NCBI GenBank assembly: GCA_030743005.1
Contig: JASLTG010000006.1
Coordinates: forward strand, 59,665-123,664
Source of the DNA: Acidimicrobiales bacterium
GTDB taxonomy: Bacteria > Actinomycetota > Acidimicrobiia > Acidimicrobiales > Poriferisodalaceae
DNA: 64,000 bases
Direction of reading: 5' to 3'
Positions within the stretch are counted from its first letter, which is position 1; every line of letters starts with the position of its first letter. A program made the position numbers and the translations under genes. Shown here in pieces: positions 1 through 7,397 of this stretch. The notes beneath the pieces were generated by a model, which saw only the letters and a program-made list of their open reading frames with translations, searched no databases and was not told the origin of the DNA.

Positions 1-481
1 ACGTTTGTCTCGCTATGGATGCCAGTCTGGCATTGGTTAATTGGACTAAATCTTGTAGCCCGATAGAGATATCGAGGCCGCGTCTGCCACCACTGCAGTA
101 CAGGCGTCCAATCTTGGAAGCAGAAACATCTATCACCGTGTCAAGGGTGGTTCGAGTTCCCAAAGGGCTAATGCCGCCTCGCACATACCCCGTTATCCGT
201 TCTGCCTTCTCTGGTTCTGTCATAGTTGCGTTCTTGCGGCCTAAAGCCGCAGCCGCAGCCTTGAGGTTGAGGGTTGTGGAAACCGGGATCACAGCTATTG
301 CGGAGTGATTTTCGTGTGACCCCCCTAGGTCAATGATGAGGGTCTTGAACACGGAATCCACTGGCACGCCTAATGCTTCAGCAGCCTCAAGTCCATACTG
401 CTGGTTGCTTGGATCGTGTTCGTAGTGGTGAACACCAATCGCAATTTCGGCAGCTTCCGCAATACGGATCGCTGGTGTCAT
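1..481 (-). CDS. ybaK: YbaK/EbsC-family aminoacyl-tRNA deacylase, 3' end cut by window
   Basis: This reads right to left from an ATG at 481 and stays open to base 1, so about 160 N-terminal residues are present and the C-terminus lies outside. YbaK-type proteins hydrolyse mischarged Cys-tRNA(Pro) in trans. The translation shows the family core: VFKTLIID near residue 45, then AVIPVSTTLNLKAAAAALG, then YVRGGISPLG with the conserved Gly-Gly-Xaa-Ser-Pro-Xaa-Gly, and a DVSASKIGRLYCSGG segment near the end. The usual family length is about 160 residues, so little is missing. It is downstream of the small unknown gene and dut on the same strand. The family is clear; the exact substrate is not. Confidence 0.88.
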   Translation of the reverse strand, partial: MTPAIRIAEAAEIAIGVHHYEHDPSNQQYGLEAAEALGVPVDSVFKTLIIDLGGSHENHSAIAVIPVSTTLNLKAAAAALGRKNATMTEPEKAERITGYVRGGISPLGTRTTLDTVIDVSASKIGRLYCSGGRRGLDISIGLQDLVQLTNARLASIARQT

Positions 482-509
482 ATGCCTTCAACCTTACGGC
501 GTTAGTCAC

Positions 510-758
510 TCACTGCACGAGACGGATATTGTTGCGACGCCTCAACCAATATTCATGATCAACTTCGTCAGCTTCGTGTCGCCGGCGGCGTAGCCGGGCA
601 ATTGCAGCATGACGTCGAGCTGATGTTTCTCTAAAACTTTGTCGATTTATACGTTCGTCATTCATTTCGCGGATTCGCGTTTGGACTTTAAGTCGGCTTA
701 GATCACTGATCGCGTTCTCAATCGGTGTTTCTTCCTCGAATAATGTCGGCGTCTCCAT
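510..758 (-). CDS. small arginine-rich hypothetical protein
   Basis: This 82-residue frame starts at an ATG at 758 and ends 28 bases before ybaK. It lies 41 bases downstream of dut on the same strand, so it may be a middle gene of a dut-x-ybaK operon. The N-terminal third is acidic (METPTLFEEE), the rest is rich in Arg and charged residues and looks mostly helical (ARRHAAIARLRRRRHEADE). No signal peptide, membrane segment or catalytic motif is visible, and I do not recognise a family. No strong Shine-Dalgarno sequence precedes the start, so the gene is plausible rather than certain. Confidence 0.5.
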   Translation of the reverse strand: METPTLFEEETPIENAISDLSRLKVQTRIREMNDERINRQSFRETSARRHAAIARLRRRRHEADEVDHEYWLRRRNNIRLVQ

Positions 759-799
759 GACACTAGTTTCACAAAGGGGTGGGACAACCTCACTCAGAG

Positions 800-1237
800 C
801 TAACGTCCGGAGTGGCCAAACCCTCCTAAGCCTCTTTCAGTGTCATCAAGTTCGTCCGCCTCTTCCCAGGCAACCTCTTCAACTTTTTGGATTACCAATT
901 GAGCAATCCGATCCCCTTGATGAACTTCATACGGCTCACTCGGGTCGGTGTTAACTAATAGGACTTTAAGCTCATCTCGGTACCCGCTATCGATCAATCC
1001 CGGGGTGTTAAGACACGTAATTCCATGACGCAGAGCTAACCCGCTGCGTGGCTGAACAAAACCTGCATAGCCAGGAGGAATAGCGACAGCGATACCTGTG
1101 CCTATTAACGCTCGTCCTCCCCCGGGAGCGAGGGTCACCTCTTCATTGGCTATAAGGTCCGCGCCGGCATCACCTGGTTTCGCATAATTCGGCAACGGAA
1201 GATCAGAATTGAGACGTTGAACTGGGATAACAACCAC
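800..1237 (-). CDS. dut: dUTP diphosphatase
   Basis: Trimeric dUTPase, converting dUTP to dUMP and pyrophosphate; this keeps uracil out of DNA and supplies dUMP for thymidylate synthesis. All five family motifs are visible in order over 145 residues: DAGADL (motif 1), PRSGLA (motif 2), GLIDSGYRDELKV (motif 3), DRIAQLVI (motif 4) and RGLGGFGHSG (motif 5, the glycine-rich tail that closes over the active site). Length is normal for bacteria. It is divergent from orn, with 75 bases between them. A dCTP deaminase that by sequence should itself make dUMP is also encoded in the window (47054-47617). Confidence 0.97.
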   Translation of the reverse strand: MVVIPVQRLNSDLPLPNYAKPGDAGADLIANEEVTLAPGGGRALIGTGIAVAIPPGYAGFVQPRSGLALRHGITCLNTPGLIDSGYRDELKVLLVNTDPSEPYEVHQGDRIAQLVIQKVEEVAWEEADELDDTERGLGGFGHSGR

Positions 1238-1312
1238 ACCCTGACTTTAGGCACACTTCGACGATGCTGCAGGCACCCCATGTAGGGGTCGTAGTCCGCC
1301 TAGCATGATCGC

Positions 1313-1867
1313 ATGCTTGTTTGGATGGACCTTGAAATGACCGGGCTGGAGCCTGCGCGTCACGTCATTGTCGAAATTGCGACCATCATCACCGATGATC
1401 ACTTGGAGACCGTGGCTGAAGGGCCAGATTTAGTTATCCATGCAGATGAACCCGAGCTGGCAGAAATGGATGATTTTGTGAGAGACATGCACACAAAATC
1501 AGGACTTCTTGAACAGATACGTATGTCATCGACAAGTTTGGGAGAGGCCTCTCAAAAAACGCTCCACTTCATTATGGAACATGTTGAAAAACCTAGATCG
1601 GTGCCGTTGTGCGGAAATTCTATTGGAACCGACCGAAGGTTCTTAGACGCCTACATGCCTGAAATCGAAAACTTTCTGCATTACAGATCTATTGATGTTT
1701 CAACAGCCAAGGAACTCGCTCGCCGGTGGAATCCTGCGGTGTTAAAGGGAGTGCCGAAGAAAGAAACCTCCCATAGGGCTCTTGACGATATCCGGGAAAG
1801 CATTGCCGAGTTACAGCATTACCGAGAGCATCTTTTTAACCTTGGCGAGAAATCGAATTCAAATTAG
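1313..1867 (+). CDS. orn: oligoribonuclease
   Basis: DEDDh 3'-5' exoribonuclease that degrades very short RNAs, including the pGpG product of cyclic-di-GMP breakdown. The 184-residue protein has the acidic motif WMDLEMTGLEP at the N-terminus, a central LCGNSIGTDRRFLDAYMP segment with the second acidic motif, and the third motif HRALDDIRESI near residue 160, which carries the catalytic His and Asp. Length is typical. The ATG at 1313 begins directly at the conserved core (MLVWMDLEMTG). It is followed 22 bases later by the hydrolase gene on the same strand, so the two may be co-transcribed. Confidence 0.96.
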   Translation: MLVWMDLEMTGLEPARHVIVEIATIITDDHLETVAEGPDLVIHADEPELAEMDDFVRDMHTKSGLLEQIRMSSTSLGEASQKTLHFIMEHVEKPRSVPLCGNSIGTDRRFLDAYMPEIENFLHYRSIDVSTAKELARRWNPAVLKGVPKKETSHRALDDIRESIAELQHYREHLFNLGEKSNSN

Positions 1868-1889
1868 ATAAGCCGATAAGATCTCTCTA

Positions 1890-2978
1890 ATGGATCGCCC
1901 GATGCGTGAGGAACAGCGTCCCCCCGACGACGCAATAATTGAATTAGCTCCAAACGTTCGACGACTCCAATTGCCAATGTCTATGCCAGGTCTAGGACAT
2001 GTCAACTGCTACATACTCGACGACGAGCGCGGCGCCGCGCTGGTTGATCCAGGGTTACCGGGCCCTACCAACTGGAAAGCTCTCATGGCAGGCCTTCAAC
2101 AGGCAGAGGTGCCTCCCGAGCGTGTCCATTCGATAGTCGTTACTCACAGCCATCCGGACCATTTCGGTGCCGCTGGACACTTTCACGAGAAGTACGGCTG
2201 CGAAGTCATCACACATAAGAATTTTCGAATGTGGTGGAACTTAGATGAGGAAGATGACGAGCCGCTCCAAAATGTTTCCTCTGCTGACGATAACGCTCAA
2301 CTCCGCGACGATCCCCTTTTCGCCGGGCTTGAGACCGGTCCAAGAGGGCCTACTCCTTGGGGCGGTGAGCGTTACAAGATGCCGTGGCATCGCCAACTTG
2401 GTTACGCGATGATGAGAAAAGGTTGGGGTGGGGCTTGGTTCTCGACTCCAAAACCAACGAAGCGGATTGAGGATGCGGACCGCATCAACCTCGCCCGACG
2501 TGAATTTGTTGCCGTTCATACTCCTGGACATACCACTGACCATCTATGTCTGTACGACCCCGAGACCGGCCTGATGCTTTGCGGAGACCACGTCTTACCT
2601 ACCATCACACCGCACATCTCGGGTTTCGGGCCGGCAGCTGATCCTTTGAAGGATTTTTTTGGCAGTCTCGACCGAGTGGCAGCCTTTGAGGGTGTCAAAT
2701 TGGGTCTACCCGCGCACGGTCAACCATTTACAAACCTTTCCCAACGTGTAGAAGACATCAAACGTCATCATGAGGAACGCCTTGACTTACTTCGGGAAGC
2801 CTCCGACAAGTTAGGTCGGGCTTCCGTTCAGAAGTACATGAAGGAACTTTTCCAACAACGTTCCTGGGGACCCATGGCTGAGTCGGAAACATTTGCCCAT
2901 CTTGAGCACCTGCGACAGATTGGCGAAAATGATGCGACCCGCGCCTCTAGCGGCATATTGGAATATTCCTTCAGGTAG
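1890..2978 (+). CDS. metallo-beta-lactamase-fold hydrolase
   Basis: A 362-residue MBL-fold protein without a signal peptide, so probably cytoplasmic. Zinc-binding motifs are visible: THSHPDHFGAAGHF (HxHxDH), HTPGHTTDH, CGDHVLP and GLPAHG. It is longer than the basic fold because of an insert around residues 100-180 and a helical C-terminal domain after the last histidine, an arrangement common in MBL proteins of the thioesterase/glyoxalase-II-like group. The substrate cannot be told from sequence. An internal ATG five codons in (1905) is an alternative start. The gene ends 475 bases before whiB7. Confidence 0.88.
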   Translation: MDRPMREEQRPPDDAIIELAPNVRRLQLPMSMPGLGHVNCYILDDERGAALVDPGLPGPTNWKALMAGLQQAEVPPERVHSIVVTHSHPDHFGAAGHFHEKYGCEVITHKNFRMWWNLDEEDDEPLQNVSSADDNAQLRDDPLFAGLETGPRGPTPWGGERYKMPWHRQLGYAMMRKGWGGAWFSTPKPTKRIEDADRINLARREFVAVHTPGHTTDHLCLYDPETGLMLCGDHVLPTITPHISGFGPAADPLKDFFGSLDRVAAFEGVKLGLPAHGQPFTNLSQRVEDIKRHHEERLDLLREASDKLGRASVQKYMKELFQQRSWGPMAESETFAHLEHLRQIGENDATRASSGILEYSFR

Positions 2979-3145
2979 GTCTTCGTAGCCAGAAGATTCC
3001 CCATAAGTGGAAGCGTCTATCAGGCAAGCTACCCTCATGGTTTGCATTATTAATGCTTGGTCGATTTTATTCGTTTGACCCGGCCCTGGCATTTGTGATG
3101 GCCTTTATTTAGTTAATCCTCTTAGGCAAGAATTGTTTGAAGATC

Positions 3146-3334
3146 ATGCGTAATTATTTATCCCCAAGTTGGCCGTGTGCTCCAAGCACGGTGAAGCGCG
3201 CGCTTTGTCATTCCGTCGCGTCCAACTCACGCGTGTCAACCAAATTCAATAACGGCTTTGCTTCGATGCGTCCGGCTACTTATTTCACCGGAATTAAGCA
3301 TCAGGCATGGCGGCCTTCGGAGGAGCAGATGTAG
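3146..3334 (+). other. candidate whiB7 upstream ORF (leader peptide)
   Basis: From the ATG at 3146 (or TTG at 3137) there is a 62- to 65-codon frame ending in TAG at 3332-3334, 29 bases before the terminator stem. In-frame internal starts include ATG at 3266, giving 22 codons, and ATG at 3329, which is immediately followed by the stop. The peptide has no recognisable fold. Its last codons overlap the antiterminator segment 3309-3317, so ribosome position here would control RNA folding. Which start is used cannot be decided; only the last one has a strong Shine-Dalgarno sequence. Confidence 0.4.
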
Positions 3335-3363
3335 CTGCAAAAGCACATCAAATAATCCACTGA

Positions 3364-3399
3364 AAGGCCGCCGGTACACCGGCGGCCTTATTGCTTTTA
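3364..3399 (+). terminator. intrinsic terminator in the whiB7 leader (attenuator)
   Basis: A perfect 11-base-pair, GC-rich stem (3364-3374 with 3379-3389) closes a four-base loop (TACA) and is followed by a T-rich tail (ATTGCTTTTA). It lies 55 bases upstream of the whiB7 start codon and downstream of the candidate leader ORF, which is the position of an attenuator rather than of an ordinary end-of-gene terminator for the hydrolase gene, 385 bases upstream. Confidence 0.8.
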
Positions 3400-3453
3400 T
3401 CCCCCAAACAAAAAGTCCTTATTTAGTCAACAGAAAGAACAACGGAGAATCCA

Positions 3454-3783
3454 ATGCTTGAGCTCCTCATTGAAACCGAAGACGAATGGAATGTTGCTGG
3501 TCGATGCAACGACAACAACGGAACTTTGACTCATTTGTTCTTTTCGGACAACACCAACCATCAAGCGCGAGCAAAAGCAATGTGTGCCAAATGTCCTGTC
3601 TCCATTGAATGCCTAGATGCCGCACTTAGCCGCAAGGAGTTATGGGGTATTTGGGGTGGCGAATTGATCGAGAATGGACGAATCATGGTAGGGAAACGTG
3701 GTCGAGGACGTCCTCCCAAAGAGCCTCGCCCGATTCTTGTAATCAACGAAGTTCCGGTCCCACCCGAACTGATTCCTGCTTAA
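3454..3783 (+). CDS. whiB7: WhiB7-type iron-sulfur transcription regulator
   Basis: WhiB proteins bind a 4Fe-4S cluster and the primary sigma factor; WhiB7 activates intrinsic antibiotic-resistance genes. In this 109-residue protein the four cluster cysteines are C18, C44, C47 and C53 (AMCAKCPVSIEC), followed by the WhiB turn GIWGGE at 65-70. The C-terminus has KRGRGRPPKEP at 81-91, an AT-hook matching the RGRP hook that sets WhiB7 apart from other WhiB proteins. GGAG lies a few bases before the ATG at 3454. The attenuator-like leader upstream supports the WhiB7 assignment. Residues after 91 are Pro-rich and not conserved in families I know. Confidence 0.88.
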   Translation: MLELLIETEDEWNVAGRCNDNNGTLTHLFFSDNTNHQARAKAMCAKCPVSIECLDAALSRKELWGIWGGELIENGRIMVGKRGRGRPPKEPRPILVINEVPVPPELIPA

Positions 3784-3898
3784 TCGACAGAGGAGTTGTT
3801 GCCCCCAGCTTCTCCTCTGACAGACCACCGGCGCGTAACCGCTGAGGGCTGCCGAAATGGCCGCCCACCAGCAAGCCGCAAGAACCGGTCCGGTCGAG

Positions 3899-3927
3899 GA
3901 GCCCCCGGGTTAACTACCCGGGGGCTC
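3899..3927 (+). terminator. strong hairpin after whiB7
   Basis: Perfect 12-base-pair stem (3899-3910 with 3916-3927) with a five-base loop, rich in C and G. It lies 116 bases after the whiB7 stop. No T tract follows on the plus strand, so it may be a terminator of low efficiency, a 3' RNA stabiliser or part of a structured RNA. A second, weaker hairpin (3788-3795 with 3812-3819) sits right after the stop codon. Otherwise the gap 3784-3988 holds nothing I can name. Confidence 0.55.
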
Positions 3928-3988
3928 TGACGCGTTCAAGAGGTACCGTGACCCATAGAAGTCCCTCAATCCGACGCTCGAGAGCAAC

Positions 3989-4534
3989 ATGGCCCCTTCT
4001 TGGAGACGACCACTAATTGGTTTCTTGTGTCTGTACTTGGTGGGCGCATCGATCTTCTTGTTGTCGGGTGCAGGTGGTCGATCAGACAACGCGAATTCAA
4101 ATCTTGGTGAGTTCCGCAGTGGAACTAACGAACCTCTGTACCTTCTTGAATTCTCCACCTTTGATGGAGACCAGAGGTCTCTTTCTATATTTTCGGGGCG
4201 CCCTCTGATTGTTAACTTCTTCGCATCCTGGTGTACTCCCTGCGTCAAAGAAATGCCCGATTTCGAAAGACTTCATGGGAGCCATGGCGACCAACTTAAT
4301 ATCCTGGGTCTAGCAGTCGAAGGCGCTCGACCCGCACGAGAAATCGTTGAATCAACGGGTATCACCTATTCGGTCGGTCTGGATGAACATGATCTCCTTG
4401 AGGAGTTCGACGGTTTCGCCATGCCCACCACCGTTTTTATTTCAAAAGAAGGTGACCTTCTTGAAAGCCACAGCGGAGTACTTGATTACTCTGGTCTCGT
4501 CGTCCGGGTAGAAGAACTGTTTGGTAATGAGTGA
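3989..4534 (+). CDS. TlpA/ResA-like membrane-anchored thioredoxin
   Basis: Thiol-disulfide oxidoreductase of 181 residues. Residues 8-27 form a single hydrophobic N-terminal anchor, so the thioredoxin domain should face outside. The active site FFASWCTPCVKEMPDF is near residue 80 (CxxC with Thr-Pro between the cysteines) and the cis-Pro loop is AMPTTVFIS near residue 150. Proteins like this reduce apocytochrome c cysteines or oxidase subunit II copper-site cysteines, receiving electrons from CcdA. The ccdA gene overlaps its 3' end by 8 bases, which supports that role. An oxidase operon with both c-type heme and CuA is encoded nearby. Confidence 0.9.
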   Translation: MAPSWRRPLIGFLCLYLVGASIFLLSGAGGRSDNANSNLGEFRSGTNEPLYLLEFSTFDGDQRSLSIFSGRPLIVNFFASWCTPCVKEMPDFERLHGSHGDQLNILGLAVEGARPAREIVESTGITYSVGLDEHDLLEEFDGFAMPTTVFISKEGDLLESHSGVLDYSGLVVRVEELFGNE

Positions 4535-5387
4535 CGTAAATTTGGCATTCGCTTTTACAGCAGGGATAGTCGCCACGATTAACCCTTGCGGGTTCGCCAT
4601 GTTGCCCGCCTATATTTCGTACTTCTTAGGGATAGAAGCGAACTCAAGCCCAAACATTGGGACCAGTATTACGAGAGCCTTGGTTACCGGGACGGTTGTT
4701 TCGTCAGGTTTCTTAATTGTCTTTGGTAGCGCTGGGTTACTAGTTTCTTTGGGTTTCACAGCTATCCGAGAGATCGTTCCTTGGGTAGCTATCTGCGTCG
4801 GGTTAACGCTGATCATTCTTGGCTGCTTTGTAACTACCGGCAGACGGATAGATATTGCTTTACCACGGTTTGACGCCGGAACTAGCGGGAAAAATCTTCG
4901 GAGTCTGGTGGCGTTCGGTGTCTCTTACGCAGTCGCATCTATCTCTTGTGGACTACCAACTTTTATTGTCGTTGTTTCAACTTCGGTTACTGGATTTAGG
5001 TCAGGTCTGACAGCATTCATTTTTTACGCATTCGGTATGTCGGTAACTCTGCTGGCTCTCACCGTTAGTTTGGCTCTCGCCCGCTCTACTTTCCTCGAAA
5101 AGCTCCGAGCCTTAGCCCGTTACGTGGACCGAGGTGCCGGTGTCCTGATGGTGGTGGCGGGGGCTTACCTAGTCATTTATTGGGTACTCGAACGGACAGG
5201 TAGTCCGTCTAATTGGTTTGTTACGTTGGTCGAAGGGTGGAGTTCAAATCTGAGTAACGCAGTCAGTGATATTGGGGGTGTCCGGACCGGGGTTTTGCTG
5301 AGTGTGGTCGTCGCGCTTGGATTGCTGGTGTGGTTGCTGCAATCAAAGCCAACTTCATCAGACAGAACTGCTGAGGGGACCAAGTAG
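4527..5387 (+). CDS. ccdA: CcdA-type thiol:disulfide electron transporter
   Basis: Polytopic membrane protein of about 286 residues that carries reducing equivalents from cytoplasmic thioredoxin across the membrane. The hallmark N-terminal motif TINPCGFAMLPAYISYFLG is present, and the partner cysteine is in SISCGLPTF near residue 145. At least six hydrophobic helices can be seen; an extra C-terminal helix (VLLSVVVALGLLVWLL) follows a short outer loop. I chose the ATG at 4527, inside the end of the thioredoxin gene, over the TTG at 4521. The stop overlaps the GTG of the next gene, so the three genes are probably translated from one message. Confidence 0.92.
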   Translation: MSDVNLAFAFTAGIVATINPCGFAMLPAYISYFLGIEANSSPNIGTSITRALVTGTVVSSGFLIVFGSAGLLVSLGFTAIREIVPWVAICVGLTLIILGCFVTTGRRIDIALPRFDAGTSGKNLRSLVAFGVSYAVASISCGLPTFIVVVSTSVTGFRSGLTAFIFYAFGMSVTLLALTVSLALARSTFLEKLRALARYVDRGAGVLMVVAGAYLVIYWVLERTGSPSNWFVTLVEGWSSNLSNAVSDIGGVRTGVLLSVVVALGLLVWLLQSKPTSSDRTAEGTK

Positions 5388-6043
5388 TGGCATTGCACCT
5401 TGGGCATCATGATCTCTTAGACGAAAATCGACCGTTCGAAGCTCTGCTTTCTCAGCCCGGAGTGAGCGAAGTACTGCACCTGGGTTCAAGATTTGGCTTC
5501 ATGGCCTTCCACGGGGGCTGGCTGGAAGAAGTTACCGACGACATTGCGAGCGCCGCTGCGGAAAGATCCGGGGCTTCTTATTACGGAGTGTTGCAAGGAC
5601 CCAATGACCAGTGGCACATTCCCTCCCGTCTTGTGAATCCTGCTGAATCAAAAAATCTAGATCTGTTTATCAACCACGTTGATGTAGTTGTAGCGATTCA
5701 CGGGTTTGGGCGGCCCGATTTGCTCCGCTCCGTTCTGCTGGGCGGACGAAATCGAGATTTAGCTGAATTTGTTGCATGTCGCTTAATCACCCAACTGCCG
5801 CATTACGAGATACTTCACGATATTTCTTCGATGCCAATTGGGCTGCGCGGTCAGCACCCAAAAAATCCGGTGAATCTTCCTAGCGGTGGTGGCGTACAAG
5901 TAGAACTACCCCCTCGTATCCGCGGCAAAAGCCCCATGTGGACTGGGTTCAAAGGCCCCGGACGCGTACCTCACCACGAAGCTTTGATAGACGGATTAGC
6001 AACTGCTGCTCGGGATTGGATGGATCGGTATCAAAAGCCGTAG
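5387..6043 (+). CDS. poly-gamma-glutamate hydrolase-like protein (PF05908-type)
   Basis: A 218-residue protein starting with GTG at 5387. It resembles the zinc-dependent poly-gamma-glutamate hydrolase family known from Bacillus phages and also present in many bacterial genomes. Supporting motifs are FMAFHGGWLEEVTDDIA near residue 42 (a HGG-x(3)-E metal-site motif), VAIHGFGRPDLL near 103 with VLLGGRNRDLAEFVA after it, and NLPSGGGVQVELPPRIR near 165. There is no signal peptide, so cytoplasmic action is likely, although it is coupled to a thioredoxin/CcdA pair. The family call is by motif memory, not by search. No gamma-glutamyl polymer synthesis gene is nearby, so the real substrate is open. 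Confidence 0.72.
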   Translation: MALHLGHHDLLDENRPFEALLSQPGVSEVLHLGSRFGFMAFHGGWLEEVTDDIASAAAERSGASYYGVLQGPNDQWHIPSRLVNPAESKNLDLFINHVDVVVAIHGFGRPDLLRSVLLGGRNRDLAEFVACRLITQLPHYEILHDISSMPIGLRGQHPKNPVNLPSGGGVQVELPPRIRGKSPMWTGFKGPGRVPHHEALIDGLATAARDWMDRYQKP

Positions 6044-6046
6044 GTC

Positions 6047-6697
6047 TCAGGGGGCCAATCTGCTCATACTCCAGCCGGTTTCACTTCTTTGATATCGAAG
6101 CCGGTCGTGTAGGCGGTCAGGTCGCCCTTGCCAGAATTCGATCACATTTACGAAAAGTATGTATCCACCCCAATAGTTCGGACGGTGCGGAACTTCGGCG
6201 CCTAGTTCCAGGTCTAATTGGTTCCACGCTCGTACTAACTCATCTCGGTCACTAACTGGTCGGCTTTGTTTCGAGATGACCGCCGAAATTTGTGACCCAC
6301 GTTCTCGCGAGGAAAAATATTTATCGCTTACTTCTGCACTTGTCTTTTCAATATGGCCGCTGACCCTTATTTGACGCTCCAATTCCAACCAGCCGATAAG
6401 GGCCGCCGCTTTGTTGTTGTCTTTTAAGTCCGTAGCTTTTGCACTTTCGTAATTTGTGTAAAAGACAAGGCCGCCATCAATTTGGCCTCGAATCAGGACG
6501 TTGCGCGACGAGGGTTCCATTTGTTTATTGACAGTTGATATTGTCATCGCATTCGCGTTATGGAACTCAAGTTCTTGCGCGTAGCTGACCCAAGAATTGA
6601 GCAGATCCATGGGGTCATCGGGCGCGTCGGATTCCAGTAGCCCTTCACTCATCAAGAGCTCTCGAATCTGTTTTAATGAGTTTGATTCCGGCATCAC
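6047..6697 (-). CDS. pdxH: pyridoxamine 5'-phosphate oxidase
   Basis: FMN-dependent enzyme that oxidises pyridoxamine or pyridoxine 5'-phosphate to pyridoxal 5'-phosphate. The 216-residue sequence shows FYTNYESAKATDL (FMN/phosphate binding), RQIRVSG, the RGSQISAVISKQSRPVSDR loop, RPNYWGGY and the C-terminal signature EFWQGRPDRLHDRLRY. Length is normal. Two ATGs lie in tandem at the start (6697 and 6694). It converges with the preceding plus-strand gene, three bases between the stops, and is divergent from crcB. Confidence 0.95.
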   Translation of the reverse strand: MMPESNSLKQIRELLMSEGLLESDAPDDPMDLLNSWVSYAQELEFHNANAMTISTVNKQMEPSSRNVLIRGQIDGGLVFYTNYESAKATDLKDNNKAAALIGWLELERQIRVSGHIEKTSAEVSDKYFSSRERGSQISAVISKQSRPVSDRDELVRAWNQLDLELGAEVPHRPNYWGGYILFVNVIEFWQGRPDRLHDRLRYQRSETGWSMSRLAP

Positions 6698-6732
6698 CGC
6701 TTGAACTCCGCTTCTCTACTAGGCACTATGCC

Positions 6733-7080
6733 ATGGCAACACGATCTATAGCTGCCGTAGTAGCCGCTGCGATTGTCGGAGCGGGTTCTCGTTGGGCCTT
6801 TGGTTCCTTGATCGGTGATTCATGTGGCCTGCTGGTAGCGAACATTATTGGGTGCGCTCTGATCGGTTGGGCGTCAAGTTCGCGTCAATCACATTGGGAC
6901 CGAGCTTGGTTGACAGCTGGCTTATGTGGGTCACTAACAAGTTTTGCCGGACTAGCTGTGTTGCTCGGTGTGGGCCTGGAAGAGCAACGGTGGTCCTTCG
7001 TCTTTCTCTGGGGGATAGCGACTCTCGTTAGCTGTGGAATTAGTTTCGATCTCGGCCGTTCATTCGGGAACGCACGATGA
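6733..7080 (+). CDS. crcB: Fluc-type fluoride channel subunit 1
   Basis: Small four-helix membrane protein (115 residues from the ATG at 6733) that exports fluoride as a dimer. Family motifs are GSRWAFG near the N-terminus, NIIGCALIGW in helix 2 and GLCGSLTSFAGLAV in helix 3, which corresponds to the GxxGSxTTFS break that binds Na+ and lines the pore. An upstream in-frame ATG at 6676 would overlap the start of pdxH and adds a non-family extension, so I prefer 6733. The stop overlaps the next subunit by four bases (ATGA). Confidence 0.88.
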   Translation: MATRSIAAVVAAAIVGAGSRWAFGSLIGDSCGLLVANIIGCALIGWASSSRQSHWDRAWLTAGLCGSLTSFAGLAVLLGVGLEEQRWSFVFLWGIATLVSCGISFDLGRSFGNAR

Positions 7081-7397
7081 CCGTTGTTTTGTTTGCTGGA
7101 TTCGCGGGTCTTGGCGCCGTACTCCGCTGGAAAGCTAACGCCCGGTGGGGGAAATTGGGGACACTGATTCTTAATCTGGTCGGTGCTTTCGGACTTGGTC
7201 TTATATCGGAATTAGATGGTTTCCTTCTAACAGTGCTTGGCACGGCAGGTATTGGGGCGATGACGACAGTTTCCGGAGTGGCACGGGAAGTCCACGGCCT
7301 TAGCTCTACTTCGAGAGTCCAAGGAACTATTTACCTTGTGGGCACCCTGGTTGGCGGAATTTGTGCCGCGTGGGTTGGCGTTCATTGGTGTTTATAA
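7077..7397 (+). CDS. crcB: Fluc-type fluoride channel subunit 2
   Basis: Second CrcB paralogue, 106 residues, with four hydrophobic segments. Motifs: GLGAVLRWKANA (the Arg after helix 1), LNLVGAFGLGLI and GIGAMTTVSGVA. The pair of overlapping genes suggests a heterodimeric channel, a known arrangement in Gram-positive bacteria in which the two subunits keep different halves of the pore residues. Its stop overlaps the serS stop on the other strand by six bases. No fluoride riboswitch was recognised upstream of the pair. Confidence 0.87.
   Translation: MTVVLFAGFAGLGAVLRWKANARWGKLGTLILNLVGAFGLGLISELDGFLLTVLGTAGIGAMTTVSGVAREVHGLSSTSRVQGTIYLVGTLVGGICAAWVGVHWCL

Larger units (their letters stand above)
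2979..3453 (+). promoter_or_regulatory. 475-base leader upstream of whiB7 with attenuator-like elements
   Basis: This gap has no convincing conventional gene. It contains a candidate upstream ORF ending at 3334, a perfect Shine-Dalgarno-like GGAGGAG at 3319-3325 followed by an ATG-TAG start-stop pair at 3329-3334, and a strong intrinsic terminator at 3364-3399 just before whiB7. The sequence GGCGGCCTT at 3309-3317 is identical to the 3' arm of the terminator (3381-3389), so it can pair with the 5' arm (3364-3372) and prevent the terminator from forming. This is the layout of the known mycobacterial whiB7 leader, where translation of an upstream ORF decides termination. No confident promoter was found. 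Confidence 0.6.

Noticed and set aside
2811..3092. 93-residue minus-strand ORF at the end of the MBL hydrolase
   Set aside because: Mostly the reverse of the hydrolase coding sequence; no family character.
3150..3170. DnaA-like TTATCCCCA in the whiB7 leader
   Set aside because: A single near-match without others close by; likely chance. A similar sequence inside purA is also coding.
3258..3461. 67-residue plus-strand ORF over the whiB7 leader
   Set aside because: It runs through the terminator hairpin and into the whiB7 start; it has no protein character. The frame ending at 3334 is a better leader candidate.
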